The notes: a model not told the origin generated them from the letters alone. Shown: positions 1 to 9,700, counted from the stretch's first letter. The stretch: 36,108 nucleotides of DNA from Methanobacteriota archaeon (GCA_018650165.1 JABIGM010000019.1:1-36108); one strand, 5' to 3'. Numbers and translations are program-made.

Positions 1-76
1 AGAGATATTGCTCGTTAACCAGCGTCTTGCGAGCCATTGCAACAAATTGCCCAACCTCCACAGGTTCGCCCGCCAT
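1..76 (-). CDS. Possible N-terminus of a hypothetical protein running off the left edge
   Basis: On the minus strand an ATG at 76-74 opens a frame reading MAGEPVEVGQFVAMARKTLV and on to the window edge. The same frame is open back to base 205 with natural-looking composition, but no ATG, GTG or TTG is present upstream, so the ATG at 76 is the only visible start. A weak AT-rich TTATTC stretch lies about 30 bases upstream, which would fit a leaderless start. I do not recognise the family. It could equally be a chance frame in the region ahead of pus10. Confidence 0.3.
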   Translation of the reverse strand, partial: MAGEPVEVGQFVAMARKTLVNEQYL

Positions 77-190
77 GTCACAATTTGAGCGCCCATGGTT
101 CTTGAATAATCGCTTTGGGTAAAGGAAGAGGTTTTCAATAGATGGCCGGTCGCCAACTTCGTTCCAGTCTGGGGTTGGCCCCTTCTTGGA

Positions 191-1894
191 ATGGTGATTA
201 TTGTGTCAGACAAGGATACTTCAGCAGATAAATCCGATGAAGATGACGAATGGATGTCATATGCGAATGCTGGTTTTGGTTCAACAGACTATTCACTTTG
301 GGACGAGACAGAATCTCAACCGGAAGTTAGTACAGACCCTGATTGGGAAAATAACGATTTACAACTTGATACTGGTGAAGAAGAGATTCCAGCCGCTCCA
401 CGCCCGGCAGGACTGAAGCACTTGGTAAGAATCGGTACTTGCAACCACTGTTTAGGGCGCGTAGGTGGAAAGAAAAGATTTGAGCAATCGAACTATGAGT
501 CTGGAGTTGAAATCAGAACTAATGTTGTAGAAGGCGACCAAACAATGGCGCAGGCTAGAGAAGCCGAACCGCTATGTCCGTTTTGTGAAAACCTATTCGA
601 TGAGGCACCACTTCTTGCTGAATTAATCAAAGAAACCGTGGGTGAAAGAGAATGCTCACGAATGCAATTGGGTACTAGAATACCCAAAGACCAAACCGAA
701 GCGGAAGACCATATTAGAAAGCGATTTGGAGCAGGCGGCTCTGCTGCACTGAAGGTAAGTCTAGTCGATGAGATTGCTCGACAATTGAAATCGATTGGTT
801 TCCAAATAAAGTTGGTAATCGACAAGCCAGAAATTTTGGCACTAATCGACGTACTGACTCTGACTGTAGAACTAGACATACGCTCCCACTATGTGTATGG
901 AAGATATCGTAAACTGGCACGGGGGATTCCACAAACAAAGTGGCCATGCCGTTCTTGTAAAGGAAGAGGTTGTGAGCGATGTGACCAAACTGGGATGCAG
1001 TATCAATCATCTGTTCAAGGTTTAATCGGCGACCCGTCATTGGGATTGTTTGGTAGTAAAGAACATGCATTCCATGGAATGGGCAGAGAAGATATCGATG
1101 TCAGATGCCTAGGTCGTGGCCGTCCATTCGTTATTGAGATGAAGCAACCAGTAAAGAGAGAAGTTGACTATGATGCATTGATGAAAACCATCAATGAAAC
1201 TGCATCAGGACAACTCGAGGTAAGTGATATGCGAGCCTCAAACCGTAGTGAAGTTGTACGCGTTAAGGATACTCCTGCCGAAAAGTCCTATACAATTCGT
1301 TACAAAATCGAACCGATAACTCAGAAGGAGTTAGACCAAATCACTCAGGTCATGGAAATTTCCAAGAATAATGCCGACAGAAATCGTCGTCGACGAGATC
1401 ATCACAGAGGTAAGAGGCGCGAACTCAAAACGGAACCCGAACCTGAAATCGATTATTCACAATTGAAAAAAGCAGAATTAACAGCGCTTTGTGAAGAACG
1501 TGGACTGGCTAAGAGTGGAACAAAAAATGTGCTAATTGATAGGCTAGCGAATTTCAAAGAGGAGACTTTGCCGTTACCATCACAAGATTATGTAATGGAA
1601 ATAATGGAAAAATTACAGGGATGCACCCTTGCTCAAAGAACACCAGAAAGGGTCGCTCATCGACGTGCAGACAAAATTCGGAAAAGAAAAGTGCTTGAAA
1701 CATCTAATCCTGCTATCGGATTAGATGATGATGGAAATATGTATGGAGAGTTTAGTCTAAGATGCGAATCAGGAACCTACGTCAAAGAAACAGTTCATGG
1801 TGATGGCGGGCGAACTCAACCCTCAATCGCCTCCCTTGTCAAGGCAAAATGTACAGTCGAATGGCTCGATGTCGCCGATATTCACGCGGATTAA
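191..1894 (+). CDS. pus10: tRNA pseudouridine synthase Pus10 with an inserted SAP domain
   Basis: Pus10 makes pseudouridine 54/55 in the T-loop of archaeal tRNAs. What is visible: two CxxC pairs near the N-terminus (CNHC about residue 83, CPFC about 128) forming the zinc site, an internal CRSCKGRGCERC cluster, the catalytic REDIDVR motif at residues 299-305 followed by LGRGRPFVIEMKQP, and the family C-terminus QRTPERVAHRRAD and GTYVKETVHGDGGRTQPS. At about residues 417-456 lies a SAP-type helix-extension-helix (YSQLKKAELTALCEERGLAK, then KNVLIDRLANF) placed inside the catalytic region and preceded by a very basic stretch (RNRRRRDHHRGKRR). Pus10 normally lacks this insert. The ATG at 191 is used; a GTG at 203 is an alternative. 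First gene of a run of informational genes on this strand. Confidence 0.93.
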   Translation: MVIIVSDKDTSADKSDEDDEWMSYANAGFGSTDYSLWDETESQPEVSTDPDWENNDLQLDTGEEEIPAAPRPAGLKHLVRIGTCNHCLGRVGGKKRFEQSNYESGVEIRTNVVEGDQTMAQAREAEPLCPFCENLFDEAPLLAELIKETVGERECSRMQLGTRIPKDQTEAEDHIRKRFGAGGSAALKVSLVDEIARQLKSIGFQIKLVIDKPEILALIDVLTLTVELDIRSHYVYGRYRKLARGIPQTKWPCRSCKGRGCERCDQTGMQYQSSVQGLIGDPSLGLFGSKEHAFHGMGREDIDVRCLGRGRPFVIEMKQPVKREVDYDALMKTINETASGQLEVSDMRASNRSEVVRVKDTPAEKSYTIRYKIEPITQKELDQITQVMEISKNNADRNRRRRDHHRGKRRELKTEPEPEIDYSQLKKAELTALCEERGLAKSGTKNVLIDRLANFKEETLPLPSQDYVMEIMEKLQGCTLAQRTPERVAHRRADKIRKRKVLETSNPAIGLDDDGNMYGEFSLRCESGTYVKETVHGDGGRTQPSIASLVKAKCTVEWLDVADIHAD

Positions 1895-1908
1895 GGCTAT
1901 CGCGGTGC

Positions 1909-1914
1909 TTATAT
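1909..1914 (+). promoter_or_regulatory. Likely TATA box for the rpl21e transcript
   Basis: TTATAT lies in an otherwise GC-rich 86-base gap between pus10 and rpl21e. An initiation point about 25 bases downstream would leave a leader of roughly 40-45 bases before the ATG at 1981. This is position and composition only. Confidence 0.35.
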
Positions 1915-1980
1915 GGCCCGGGTAGGTCGGCAGGTTGCTTCCAACTGTCTTAGGACACGCGAAGCAGGGGTACGATTAAC

Positions 1981-2271
1981 ATGCAGAAATCCAAGGGCCA
2001 GCGCCAAGGCACCAGATCAATTCTACGTAAAGGACGTCACGACAAGGGACGAGTCGTCATTTCACGCATCATGCACGAGTACCAAGAAGGTGACCGCGTT
2101 GCTATCGTTTTAGACGGTGGACAACAGATGGGAATGCCTCACCGCAGATTCCAAGGGCGAACTGGATTTATCCAGAAGCGCCAAGGTAAGGCATGGGTTG
2201 TCGCTGTCAAAGACGGCAACATGCAAAAGACTGTGGTTTCACGACCAGAGCACCTACGTCCATTGGAGTGA
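1981..2271 (+). CDS. rpl21e: Large-subunit ribosomal protein eL21 (L21e)
   Basis: This 96-residue protein has the basic N-terminus typical of eL21 (KGQRQGTRSILRKGRHDKGR) and the SH3-like barrel segment EGDRVAIVLDGGQQMGMPHRRFQGRTG ending in RPEHLRPL. It is a structural protein of the archaeal/eukaryotic large subunit. The order eL21-RpoF-DUF655-KsgA that follows is a well-known archaeal gene neighbourhood, which supports the call. The stop is five bases before the rpoF start, so the two are probably co-translated. The ORF-track frame 1913-2113 overlapping it is a shadow. Confidence 0.96.
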   Translation: MQKSKGQRQGTRSILRKGRHDKGRVVISRIMHEYQEGDRVAIVLDGGQQMGMPHRRFQGRTGFIQKRQGKAWVVAVKDGNMQKTVVSRPEHLRPLE

Positions 2272-2276
2272 TATTA

Positions 2277-2639
2277 ATGACTGACAAAGGAACTTTCACA
2301 GATTTTCAATCAGTGCGTGAAATGCTTGAAGATGCTCAAAAGCGTCGTGGCTTTTTGACATATGAACAGAAAGCTGCTCTGCAGCATGCTGAATGGGCCG
2401 CTAGCGATAATCGAAACGGTTACAAGACTGAACCAAAAGTTTTCACGGATATGTTCACTGCAATCATGGAAATTGAAATCTTCCAGAAATACCCGGAACT
2501 AGCAGCGAAGTTGGCAGAACTTATGCCAATGCATTCTGACGATGTACGTGCGGTTATTGCTAGCCGCCGTATCTCGATAGAAGCTAGCGATGTCGAAGCA
2601 GTTCTAGACATCGTACGCCAAAATGTTGGCGTTAAATGA
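2277..2639 (+). CDS. rpoF: DNA-directed RNA polymerase subunit F (Rpb4-like)
   Basis: RpoF pairs with RpoE to form the stalk of archaeal RNA polymerase and helps in open-complex formation and RNA binding. The 120-residue product has the family pattern: an N-terminal helical tip (VREMLEDAQKRRGFLTYEQKAAL), then the HRDC-like part with AAKLAELMPMHSDDVRAVIA and a final SDVEAVLDIVRQNVG. The ORF track starts at 2193, but the ATG at 2277 fits family length and follows the rpl21e stop by five bases. Its usual archaeal neighbours eL21 and DUF655 flank it. Confidence 0.95.
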   Translation: MTDKGTFTDFQSVREMLEDAQKRRGFLTYEQKAALQHAEWAASDNRNGYKTEPKVFTDMFTAIMEIEIFQKYPELAAKLAELMPMHSDDVRAVIASRRISIEASDVEAVLDIVRQNVGVK

Positions 2640-2661
2640 AACCGACGGCCGGTGAGCAAAT

Positions 2662-3264
2662 ATGCGTAATGAGCGTCATAGTGGGCAACGTAGAAGCAGT
2701 TCTCGTACCGAAAAACCAGACCCTTTGATGAAAGTAGAATGGTGCCGAGTTATTGAACACCCCGAATCAGGTGGGGTTCTAGTGGTCATCACAGAACCAA
2801 ATTTACACGTGATTAGACTTCGTCCTAAATCCGGTTCTGGTTTGCAGATGGTAGGAGCTCGCCTATACATGGGAATAGACCATTCCAAGAGAGATGTAGT
2901 GCAAGATATTCTCGGTTTTGCACGTATCCGCGACCTTTCTAATTCAGCATCAATTGAACTTCCAGTTGTTATCCAGCAAGTTATAGAAGACTCCCCGGAG
3001 ATATTCATTCAACAATTCTTTAATCGTGCAGGAAACCTTTCTTTGAAGATGCACGCATTCGAATTATTGGCTGGCGTAGGAAACAAGAAAGCGATGGATA
3101 TGGTCACAAGGCGTGGCCGTGCAGGATGGGAAAATTTTGCGCAATTGGATGAAGACTGTGGCATTAATTCTGCAGAACTTCTTGCTAAGAGGTTTGTTTC
3201 AGAAATCGAGGATCGTAGCCTAGAGCCTCGATTAATCGATTTACTATTGCGTCAGGATGAGTGA
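2662..3264 (+). CDS. DUF655 family predicted nucleic-acid-binding protein
   Basis: This is the archaeal DUF655/COG1491 protein found between rpoF and ksgA. The visible core runs from an OB-like beta-rich half (residues about 25-75) to a helix-hairpin-helix segment (MHAFELLAGVGNKKAMDMVTRRG, about residues 130-152). The first 20 residues are basic and Ser/Arg-rich. A GGTGA ribosome site lies seven bases upstream of the ATG. The exact function is unknown; conserved linkage to RNA polymerase and rRNA methylation genes suggests a role in RNA metabolism or ribosome maturation. Its stop TGA overlaps a GTG start for ksgA. Confidence 0.88.
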   Translation: MRNERHSGQRRSSSRTEKPDPLMKVEWCRVIEHPESGGVLVVITEPNLHVIRLRPKSGSGLQMVGARLYMGIDHSKRDVVQDILGFARIRDLSNSASIELPVVIQQVIEDSPEIFIQQFFNRAGNLSLKMHAFELLAGVGNKKAMDMVTRRGRAGWENFAQLDEDCGINSAELLAKRFVSEIEDRSLEPRLIDLLLRQDE

Positions 3265-4103
3265 TTACCATGGGCCACGGAGCCCGTGTTTTGATTGAAC
3301 GACTGCGAATGCGTCAGGACAATATCAAATCTTTAGGTCAACACTTTCTGAATAATGAGGAAGTATTGGACGAAACAATTTCTCTTGCAGAAATAAGTCC
3401 AGATGACCATATAATAGAAATTGGCCCAGGGCCCGGCGTCTTGACAGAGAGGCTACTGGAGACCAATTGTTCACTTACTGCAATTGAACTCGATGATGGA
3501 GCATGCGAATTCCTTAGAGATAATTTCCCAGGTCTTAATCTCATTGAAGGCGATGCACTCAAAGTCAAATGGCCTAATGCAAACAAGGTAGTTGCAAATA
3601 TTCCTTACCAAATATCATCGCCATTAATCGACATCCTCACACGCAATAATTCCATCAAGGAAGTGGTACTATTGCTGCAGGAAGAATTTGCAGAACGGCT
3701 AGTTGTGGAATGGGAAAGTGATAGAGGCAGTCTTGGCATGTGTACTATGCTGGATTGGGAATGTACATTTGAAATGCGGGTCGGACCTCATTGTTTCACT
3801 CCATCACCCCAAGTTCATTCACGTCTAGTAACGATGTCTAGAATTGATTCTCCTGAGAATTCTAAACTTGCAAAATTATTGATTCGGCAAGCATTTTCTC
3901 AAAGACGCAAAAAAATCAGAAATACTCTTTCAAAGGCTCCAAAACGAATCGCTCGCATAAGAGGATGGCATGCAAAAGTGTATGTTGAGGCCATGCAGTC
4001 TATCGATTGTGAGTTTATTGATGAAAGGCCTGAAGATTTAGAAATCGAGGATTGGCTAGAATTAGCGCGGCTTCTCGAAGATGCTCGGGCGGCGATGGGT
4101 TGA
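3261..4103 (+). CDS. ksgA: 16S rRNA (adenine-N6)-dimethyltransferase KsgA/Dim1
   Basis: KsgA/Dim1 uses S-adenosylmethionine to dimethylate two adjacent adenines in the 3'-terminal hairpin of 16S rRNA, a late small-subunit step. Motifs seen: LGQHFL near residue 26, the SAM-binding IIEIGPGPGVLTERLLE, acidic AIELDD, GDALKVKW, and the catalytic NIPYQISSPLI. The C-terminal helical RNA-binding part contains QAFSQRRKKIRNTL. About 280 residues is normal. The GTG at 3261 overlaps the DUF655 stop as GTGA, a junction used elsewhere in this window; the ATG at 3270 is an equally reasonable start. Confidence 0.95.
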   Translation: MITMGHGARVLIERLRMRQDNIKSLGQHFLNNEEVLDETISLAEISPDDHIIEIGPGPGVLTERLLETNCSLTAIELDDGACEFLRDNFPGLNLIEGDALKVKWPNANKVVANIPYQISSPLIDILTRNNSIKEVVLLLQEEFAERLVVEWESDRGSLGMCTMLDWECTFEMRVGPHCFTPSPQVHSRLVTMSRIDSPENSKLAKLLIRQAFSQRRKKIRNTLSKAPKRIARIRGWHAKVYVEAMQSIDCEFIDERPEDLEIEDWLELARLLEDARAAMG

Positions 4104-4146
4104 CATCTAACCGCCGGCTCGGCCTGTCTCGTCGGGGGGGGTACAC

Positions 4147-5235
4147 ATGGCAAAGAAGGACACATATCTGGCTCTATTACGTCGAGGAATTGACGAGACT
4201 ACAGCAATGCAATTGGCAGATGCTGGAATTAAGATTGGAGATCTCAAGAAAATTGATAAATCTCAATTGGTAGAAAATTATGGATTAAAACCCGACATTG
4301 CAGATGGTGTACTCGAAATCATCACTGCAGGTCCTCAATCTCATGGAAAGGAAAGGTTCCTTTCCAAGGTTCTAGCGCCGGAGCGCAAACCTGAAAATAA
4401 GATTGAAGAATTAAAATTCAAGCGTAAACAAAAGGACGTTTTGTCTGAATTAGCAGAACAAAAAGAACGCCTGAAGCTTGCTAAGGTAGAAGCATTCCGT
4501 GCTCAAAAGTTAGTAATGAACCGTCTTGGAAAGACAGTTGAGTTGATTGTTAAGTTAGAAAACAATCTTGATGATGAAGGTAAAGATGACCAGAAAGTCA
4601 AGATTCGTGACCAACTTGAGACCCGCGGTCTTGAAGCAGCACGTGATCATGAAATGCTCGAACTAGAAGGAACACCTCAAGATATTGTTGATTTCCGAAG
4701 AAAGATAGTTCCTGAACTAATACTTCATGCATGTCCAAATTGTAACGAAGAAATGGACCCCCGTACAAGCAGGAATCCAGATGATTCGAAAAATTGGTCA
4801 TTCATTTGCTGGGAATGTGAGACTCCATTTAATGCAGGATTATCATTGACAGTAGACACGATAATGGAAAATGGCGGAAGAATCGAAATCGACCCCGATG
4901 CACGCCCTCGTAATCCAGTACCTCCAAAGCCAGCCTCTCAGGACTTTACCACAATCAATGAATTGGTTAAGGCTGAATTAGTACAAACCGGTGTCGATGC
5001 AGATTCAATGACACAAGCAGCTGAGCAATCAGTCTTGACAAGTGGATTGATGAGTATCAATGACTGGATTGACCAGACTCTCGCTGCTAAGGGCTACATT
5101 CAGGCACAAGAAGACCGAGAAGATTTCATTCTTAGAACCGGTGCTGGAGCAACTAAGTTCAACAAGTGGATGAAGAAAGCAGGACTTTACTTCAACAAGC
5201 AAACTGGACGTTGGTCACGCTGGGAAGATCGTTGA
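4147..5235 (+). CDS. Unrecognised protein with HhH-like, coiled-coil and zinc-ribbon parts
   Basis: I do not recognise this family. In order: residues 1-58 form a compact helical module (LLRRGIDETTAMQLADAGIK, then LKPDIADGVLEII) resembling the helix-hairpin-helix of RNA polymerase alpha C-terminal domains. About 80-165 is a highly charged predicted coiled coil. About 197-225 holds two CxxC pairs (CPNC and CWEC), a probable zinc ribbon. The last 110 residues end in an aromatic, basic KFNKWMKKAGLYFNKQTGRW segment. No signal peptide or membrane segment is seen. Its position next to ksgA and the HhH plus zinc ribbon suggest nucleic-acid or ribosome binding, which is inference. The ferredoxin gene starts nine bases after its stop. 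Confidence 0.85.
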   Translation: MAKKDTYLALLRRGIDETTAMQLADAGIKIGDLKKIDKSQLVENYGLKPDIADGVLEIITAGPQSHGKERFLSKVLAPERKPENKIEELKFKRKQKDVLSELAEQKERLKLAKVEAFRAQKLVMNRLGKTVELIVKLENNLDDEGKDDQKVKIRDQLETRGLEAARDHEMLELEGTPQDIVDFRRKIVPELILHACPNCNEEMDPRTSRNPDDSKNWSFICWECETPFNAGLSLTVDTIMENGGRIEIDPDARPRNPVPPKPASQDFTTINELVKAELVQTGVDADSMTQAAEQSVLTSGLMSINDWIDQTLAAKGYIQAQEDREDFILRTGAGATKFNKWMKKAGLYFNKQTGRWSRWEDR

Positions 5236-5244
5236 GGTGCTCAA

Positions 5245-5532
5245 ATGGGCCTCATCCGTTTCCTACGTGGTGCTAAATTACTAGGGCAAACAAATGAGAT
5301 ACCCGGCAAGTCTCTTGTAGAGCATGCGCATGCTGCTAATGTGGACATTCCTACTAATTGCACCAGTGGTAATTGTGGCTCTTGTATGGTTACTCTTTTG
5401 TCAGGAGACGTTAGTCTACCAGACCCCCTAACTCCAGGCCTTGATGAGGAAATTGTTTCCGAAGGTGCGAGACTGGGATGTATAGGAGTCCCATCAGGCG
5501 ATGTCGAAATCGATATTTTGCCACCAATTTGA
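5245..5532 (+). CDS. 2Fe-2S ferredoxin, plant-type fold
   Basis: This small 95-residue electron carrier has the plant-type cluster pattern CxxxxCxxC (CTSGNCGSC, residues 39-47) plus the distal cysteine in RLGCIGV near residue 79, so all four ligands are present. The N-terminus lacks a signal peptide, so it should act in the cytoplasm. The redox partner cannot be told from context: the neighbours are a hypothetical nucleic-acid-binding protein and a tiny membrane protein. It starts nine bases after the preceding stop and is likely in the same transcript. Confidence 0.92.
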   Translation: MGLIRFLRGAKLLGQTNEIPGKSLVEHAHAANVDIPTNCTSGNCGSCMVTLLSGDVSLPDPLTPGLDEEIVSEGARLGCIGVPSGDVEIDILPPI

Positions 5533-5541
5533 GGTGAATAA

Positions 5542-5700
5542 ATGGATATTCCACCATGGGTTTGGATTTTAAATATCGTAGGAGTAATTGCCGCAGTATG
5601 GTTTTTATCATGGCGTTTGAAATCTAAATTGGCTGAAGTTGAACAACGTCATGTAATGAGTGGAATAAGACATAGAAAACGCTTGGAAGAGTCTGAATGA
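5542..5700 (+). CDS. Small 52-residue single-pass membrane protein
   Basis: This ORF is too short for the supplied track. It starts at an ATG nine bases after the ferredoxin stop, with a full GAGGTGA ribosome site at 5531-5537. It encodes a short N-terminus (MDIPPWVW), one hydrophobic helix (ILNIVGVIAAVWFLSW) and a charged, probably cytoplasmic tail (LAEVEQRHVMSGIRHRKRLE). The strong ribosome site, tight spacing and clean membrane-protein layout argue that it is real. Function is unknown; it could anchor the neighbouring ferredoxin or assist the CorA-like transporter, but nothing in the sequence proves this. Confidence 0.8.
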   Translation: MDIPPWVWILNIVGVIAAVWFLSWRLKSKLAEVEQRHVMSGIRHRKRLEESE

Positions 5701-5740
5701 AGCCCCAAAACGCATATGAGTGAAATGGCGAGGCCCAAAC

Positions 5741-6727
5741 ATGGCCGAACTCCGTTTACAAACCACCGGCGCAGGCGTTGTTGCCTCGTCAGAGTTCACT
5801 TTAGATGGGCTGGAAGAGGCTATCAAGGGAAAGGGAACCGCTTGGCTTGACATTCTCAAACCCGATGATGAAGTCAAAGAATGGCTACAGAATATTGGAA
5901 TTGATGAACTAGCGATTGAGGACATTTACGGGCATGCTAGCGACACCGTTCAAAGATTCCACGGCCACCGATTTATCGTGGTACGCGCCCGTGATGCAGA
6001 CAATCGCTTAGATACAGAGCCAGTGGCAATCATTCTTCGTGGTGATATGATGATCACAGTTAGAGGAACTAGAATTCCTGCCCTTGATGTATTGGGCCGC
6101 CGTCTAAAGACTGCTGATGATGATGAAGTTGCAATCGGTGTAGATTTTCTGCTTTACGAATTACTCGACTCAATTGCAGACGATTGGACACCTATCTTGT
6201 CTGAATATTCTAATAAGTTGGACGACTTAGAATATCAGGTATTTGACCCATCGAAATCATATGAAGGACTGCTAGAGGGCCTTCACGATTTGAAGAGACT
6301 CTTGCGTGAAGCGAGCAAATCTATCGAATCCTTACAAGCAGCATGTTTGAGATTGCTAAAACCTGGGGAGAGATTGATTAACGAATCATCCTTGGCGTTC
6401 TTTACAGATTTACAACAACTATCCAACACTCTGGTAAAGCGATGTTCAGCATATTCGGCAGGTGCTACCAGCACAAGAGACACTTACCTTTCCCATGTAA
6501 GTATGAACTTAGCACTCTCGAATGCAAAGTTGACAGAAGTGATGACAACACTCACAATCATTGGTGCAATCATGTTGCCCCTAACCTTGATTGCTGGAAT
6601 ATTTGGAATGAATACCAAGTTACCAGCTCAGTTAGATGAACTTGGTGGGTTTTGGACAATCATGGCGGGGATGTCTCTCTTCAGCATAATGATGCTAAGT
6701 TGGTTCTATCGCAAAAAATGGATATGA
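5741..6727 (+). CDS. corA: CorA-family divalent cation (magnesium) transporter
   Basis: CorA proteins are pentameric channels for Mg2+ (some for Co2+ or Ni2+). The 328-residue product has an acidic, soluble N-terminal alpha/beta domain, a long helical stalk (about residues 150-260) and two C-terminal membrane helices. Between them is the signature GMN (IAGIFGMNTKLPA), followed by a short loop and the second helix ending FYRKKWI. The ATG at 5741 is preferred over the GTG at 5720 used in the ORF track. The stop abuts the convergent exporter gene with no spacer. Substrate preference beyond divalent cation is not visible. Confidence 0.92.
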   Translation: MAELRLQTTGAGVVASSEFTLDGLEEAIKGKGTAWLDILKPDDEVKEWLQNIGIDELAIEDIYGHASDTVQRFHGHRFIVVRARDADNRLDTEPVAIILRGDMMITVRGTRIPALDVLGRRLKTADDDEVAIGVDFLLYELLDSIADDWTPILSEYSNKLDDLEYQVFDPSKSYEGLLEGLHDLKRLLREASKSIESLQAACLRLLKPGERLINESSLAFFTDLQQLSNTLVKRCSAYSAGATSTRDTYLSHVSMNLALSNAKLTEVMTTLTIIGAIMLPLTLIAGIFGMNTKLPAQLDELGGFWTIMAGMSLFSIMMLSWFYRKKWI

Positions 6728-9700
6728 TTACTCTTCTTGAGTTGATTTTGTTTTAGGTTCAATTATCCCTAATGCTGCAGTGGTTAGTACCATTGATGCG
6801 ATTAGCGACAAGACAATCATCATTGCAGAGAATAATCCAAAGGTATTGAATAATCCCATTGATGAAGTAGCGATAATTGAAAATCCAGCGACATCCGAAA
6901 TCGCTGAACCAACTAAAGCAAGAGCACATGCGCCACCAACTCCATGTAAGGCTTGGCGATGATTGCCACCCTTTTCTCTACCTTCGCGATATCGTTCGGT
7001 AACATGTATACAATAATCGATACCTACGCCAAGAGATATCGTGGCAATAGTTACAGTTACAATATTTAGAGAATAACCAAATGCATAAATCAATCCATAG
7101 AGCCAAACAACAACCAATAGAATCGGTGTTAGGGACACAATTGCTTGCTTAACAGAGCGGAAACCAATAGAGAGTGTGATTAGAACAAACAACGAACCAA
7201 GCAATAGAGATGATTGCATTTCAGATTGCATTTTATCACTCGCAACGAATCTTGTAATCGGTTTACCAGTAAGCATTACCCATGTCAAAGGCTTATCATC
7301 TTCCGATGCCCCCTCTTCTTCCCAAGTACCCGATGAGAGATTTAGAAGAGGCCCTAAATCACTCTTGATTTTATCTATACCAGGACCCATTGATGGAAAA
7401 TCATCGGGAGAGGTTATTCCAAATCTAATCAGCATCATATCATAAGAAATATTCTTCCCACTTTCAGATAGCCATACTCGCTCAGGATCTGGAGTTTCAC
7501 TTGGTGCAATATACAAATCAATTAGAGATGAAGGTATTTCAGTGCCTGGAACTCCATCTAGTGTCAAAACCCCATAGAAGAATACAATACAATCTCTATC
7601 ATCTAAGTTTGGAGCATTTAGGATACCGATTTGTTCACAACCGGATTCATTGAAACCATGCCCCCAAAAAGGCTCAGGATTGCTCACCATCGACGCCGAT
7701 GCATAAATTACAAATTCATCAATGGCAAGAATATCGACCTTTCCATCAGGCTGTCTGGTCATTTTATCTATACCGCCGTCTAATCCTTTGTCTGCATTTT
7801 GCCTAAAGTCATCAATTGCTCTAAATACCTCAGGGTCGGCAACATCTCCCTCAATCAAGAGCATAGCAGGCTCTCCTTCATCGGAGAACCGTTCATTGAC
7901 CATATCGACTCCAAAGGCAAAATCTGAATCTTCATCAAGGAAATCATCAACGGAAAATTCCCCTTCTAAATTCACCATGCCCCAGGCGGCAGGAATTGTC
8001 AACAGAAGGCAGATTCCTGCAATAATTATTGGTCGAGATCCTGTGCCTGATTTTATTGCAATCTTTTGTAACATGTCGGTTCGAATGATATTACGTTTGA
8101 TTTTAGGAGAAGAATTCTTTCCTCTCTTTTCCAGCCATTCATCAAATGAGATACGAAGCAATGGCGCCCATATACCGGTCAATAAGAACGCTGCTAATAT
8201 TCCAAGACCAGCCTCAAGTCCGAACGACCTCAAAGCTGCAACATCACTGAAAAGATTAGCGCCAAATGCCGCCATAGTAGTAAGGCTAGTCAATATGATT
8301 GCCCGCCCAACTCTGTTGACAGTTATGCGGCCTGCACTTTGCGGAGAATTTCCTAAATTACGTTCTTCTTTGTAACGATGTAAAGCATGTAATGAATCAT
8401 CAATTCCAAGTGCTAGTACAAGAATTGGCAAAAGATTAGAGAACTGAGAACGAGAGATTAAGTCAATCCCTAACCAGCCTAAAAGAGAGGCAGAATGGCC
8501 GATTAGTCCCTGCATCCACAATAGTGCACCACCAAGTGATAAAGACACAATTGCAACATCCGACCATCGTCTTAGTGATGCATATAATAGAAAAATAATT
8601 GCAATACCCATACCGAAAATCAAGCCTCCAGAATTTTGTAATTCACGATTGACTTCTACATTTACTGCTTGTCCAACAACTAGAGTTAACGAATTATTAT
8701 CATGGCTGCGCAGGCTTCCTTCAAGATGCATTACAGACCATTCCAATGAACACATATTGTCAAGACCCAAGCAATATTCCGAGGTATATTCGGGAGGTTG
8801 TAGGACTAATTCCATACCATCTAAGCGGTAACCTCCAATCACCAAACCATCATCTGTGAATGAGATTTCTTTTTCAGGGTGAGCATCTTTCCAAATAGTG
8901 GTCCAACCAACCTCTTCCAAAGCAGCCCGATCTAGTTGAACCAATAGCCATGAAGCCGATGCAGACCAACGACCAGGTCCCGGTTCAGCATTCCTCCAAG
9001 TACCATCTTCATTCAGAGCACCACCGATTGGCCCTCCTACAATACCGGTATTTTCCGATGCTTTGACAAATCCTCTATCCAATGACAGCCATCTCAAGAA
9101 AGCAGAACCATTTGCTGCCGCCATTCTACTTGCCGCCAAATCAATATGTGCTTGAGTCAAATCTTCATCTTCAAATGTAAGGCATTCGAGTATACCACAA
9201 TCATCCCAATTTGTTTGGGCTGGCTCTAGTCCTGCTAAGGTCATCGTGGGATGTGTTAGAATCGATTCATTGGCCATAAAGCCACGGAAAATATCTGCAA
9301 GACTCATAACACCTGAAGTTTGTAAACCGGTTACATCATTGATGAACGGTTTGGTATAGTTACCAAGGGCATGGTCGTGAACTATCTGATGCTTTGATTG
9401 AATTTCTCGTAAAATAGTAAGATTCAGAATGCCGCCATCGGTATCTGTAATTCCAACCCATTCTTCTCCTGCATCAATTGCTTCATCAGCAGGGGGGAGG
9501 CTAGACCAATCTGGTGTTCCATCTTCGAGTAGTGGTACTGGGACTGGCGTGGAACCAACTGCTGCAGGGTCTCGTACGCTTACAACAAATCCAAGGATGA
9601 TTTCAGTGGTAGCAAATTCATCATTGATTTTACGCTCTGCGGTAAGTTCTGGCGATTCCATATCATACGATTCCATATCGATTGGTTCTAGTGCCTTTAG

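Noticed and set aside
7722-8375. 217-residue plus-strand ORF within the exporter gene
   Set aside because: It is antisense to a strongly supported RND gene, is Ser/Pro-rich without domains, and is a typical codon shadow.
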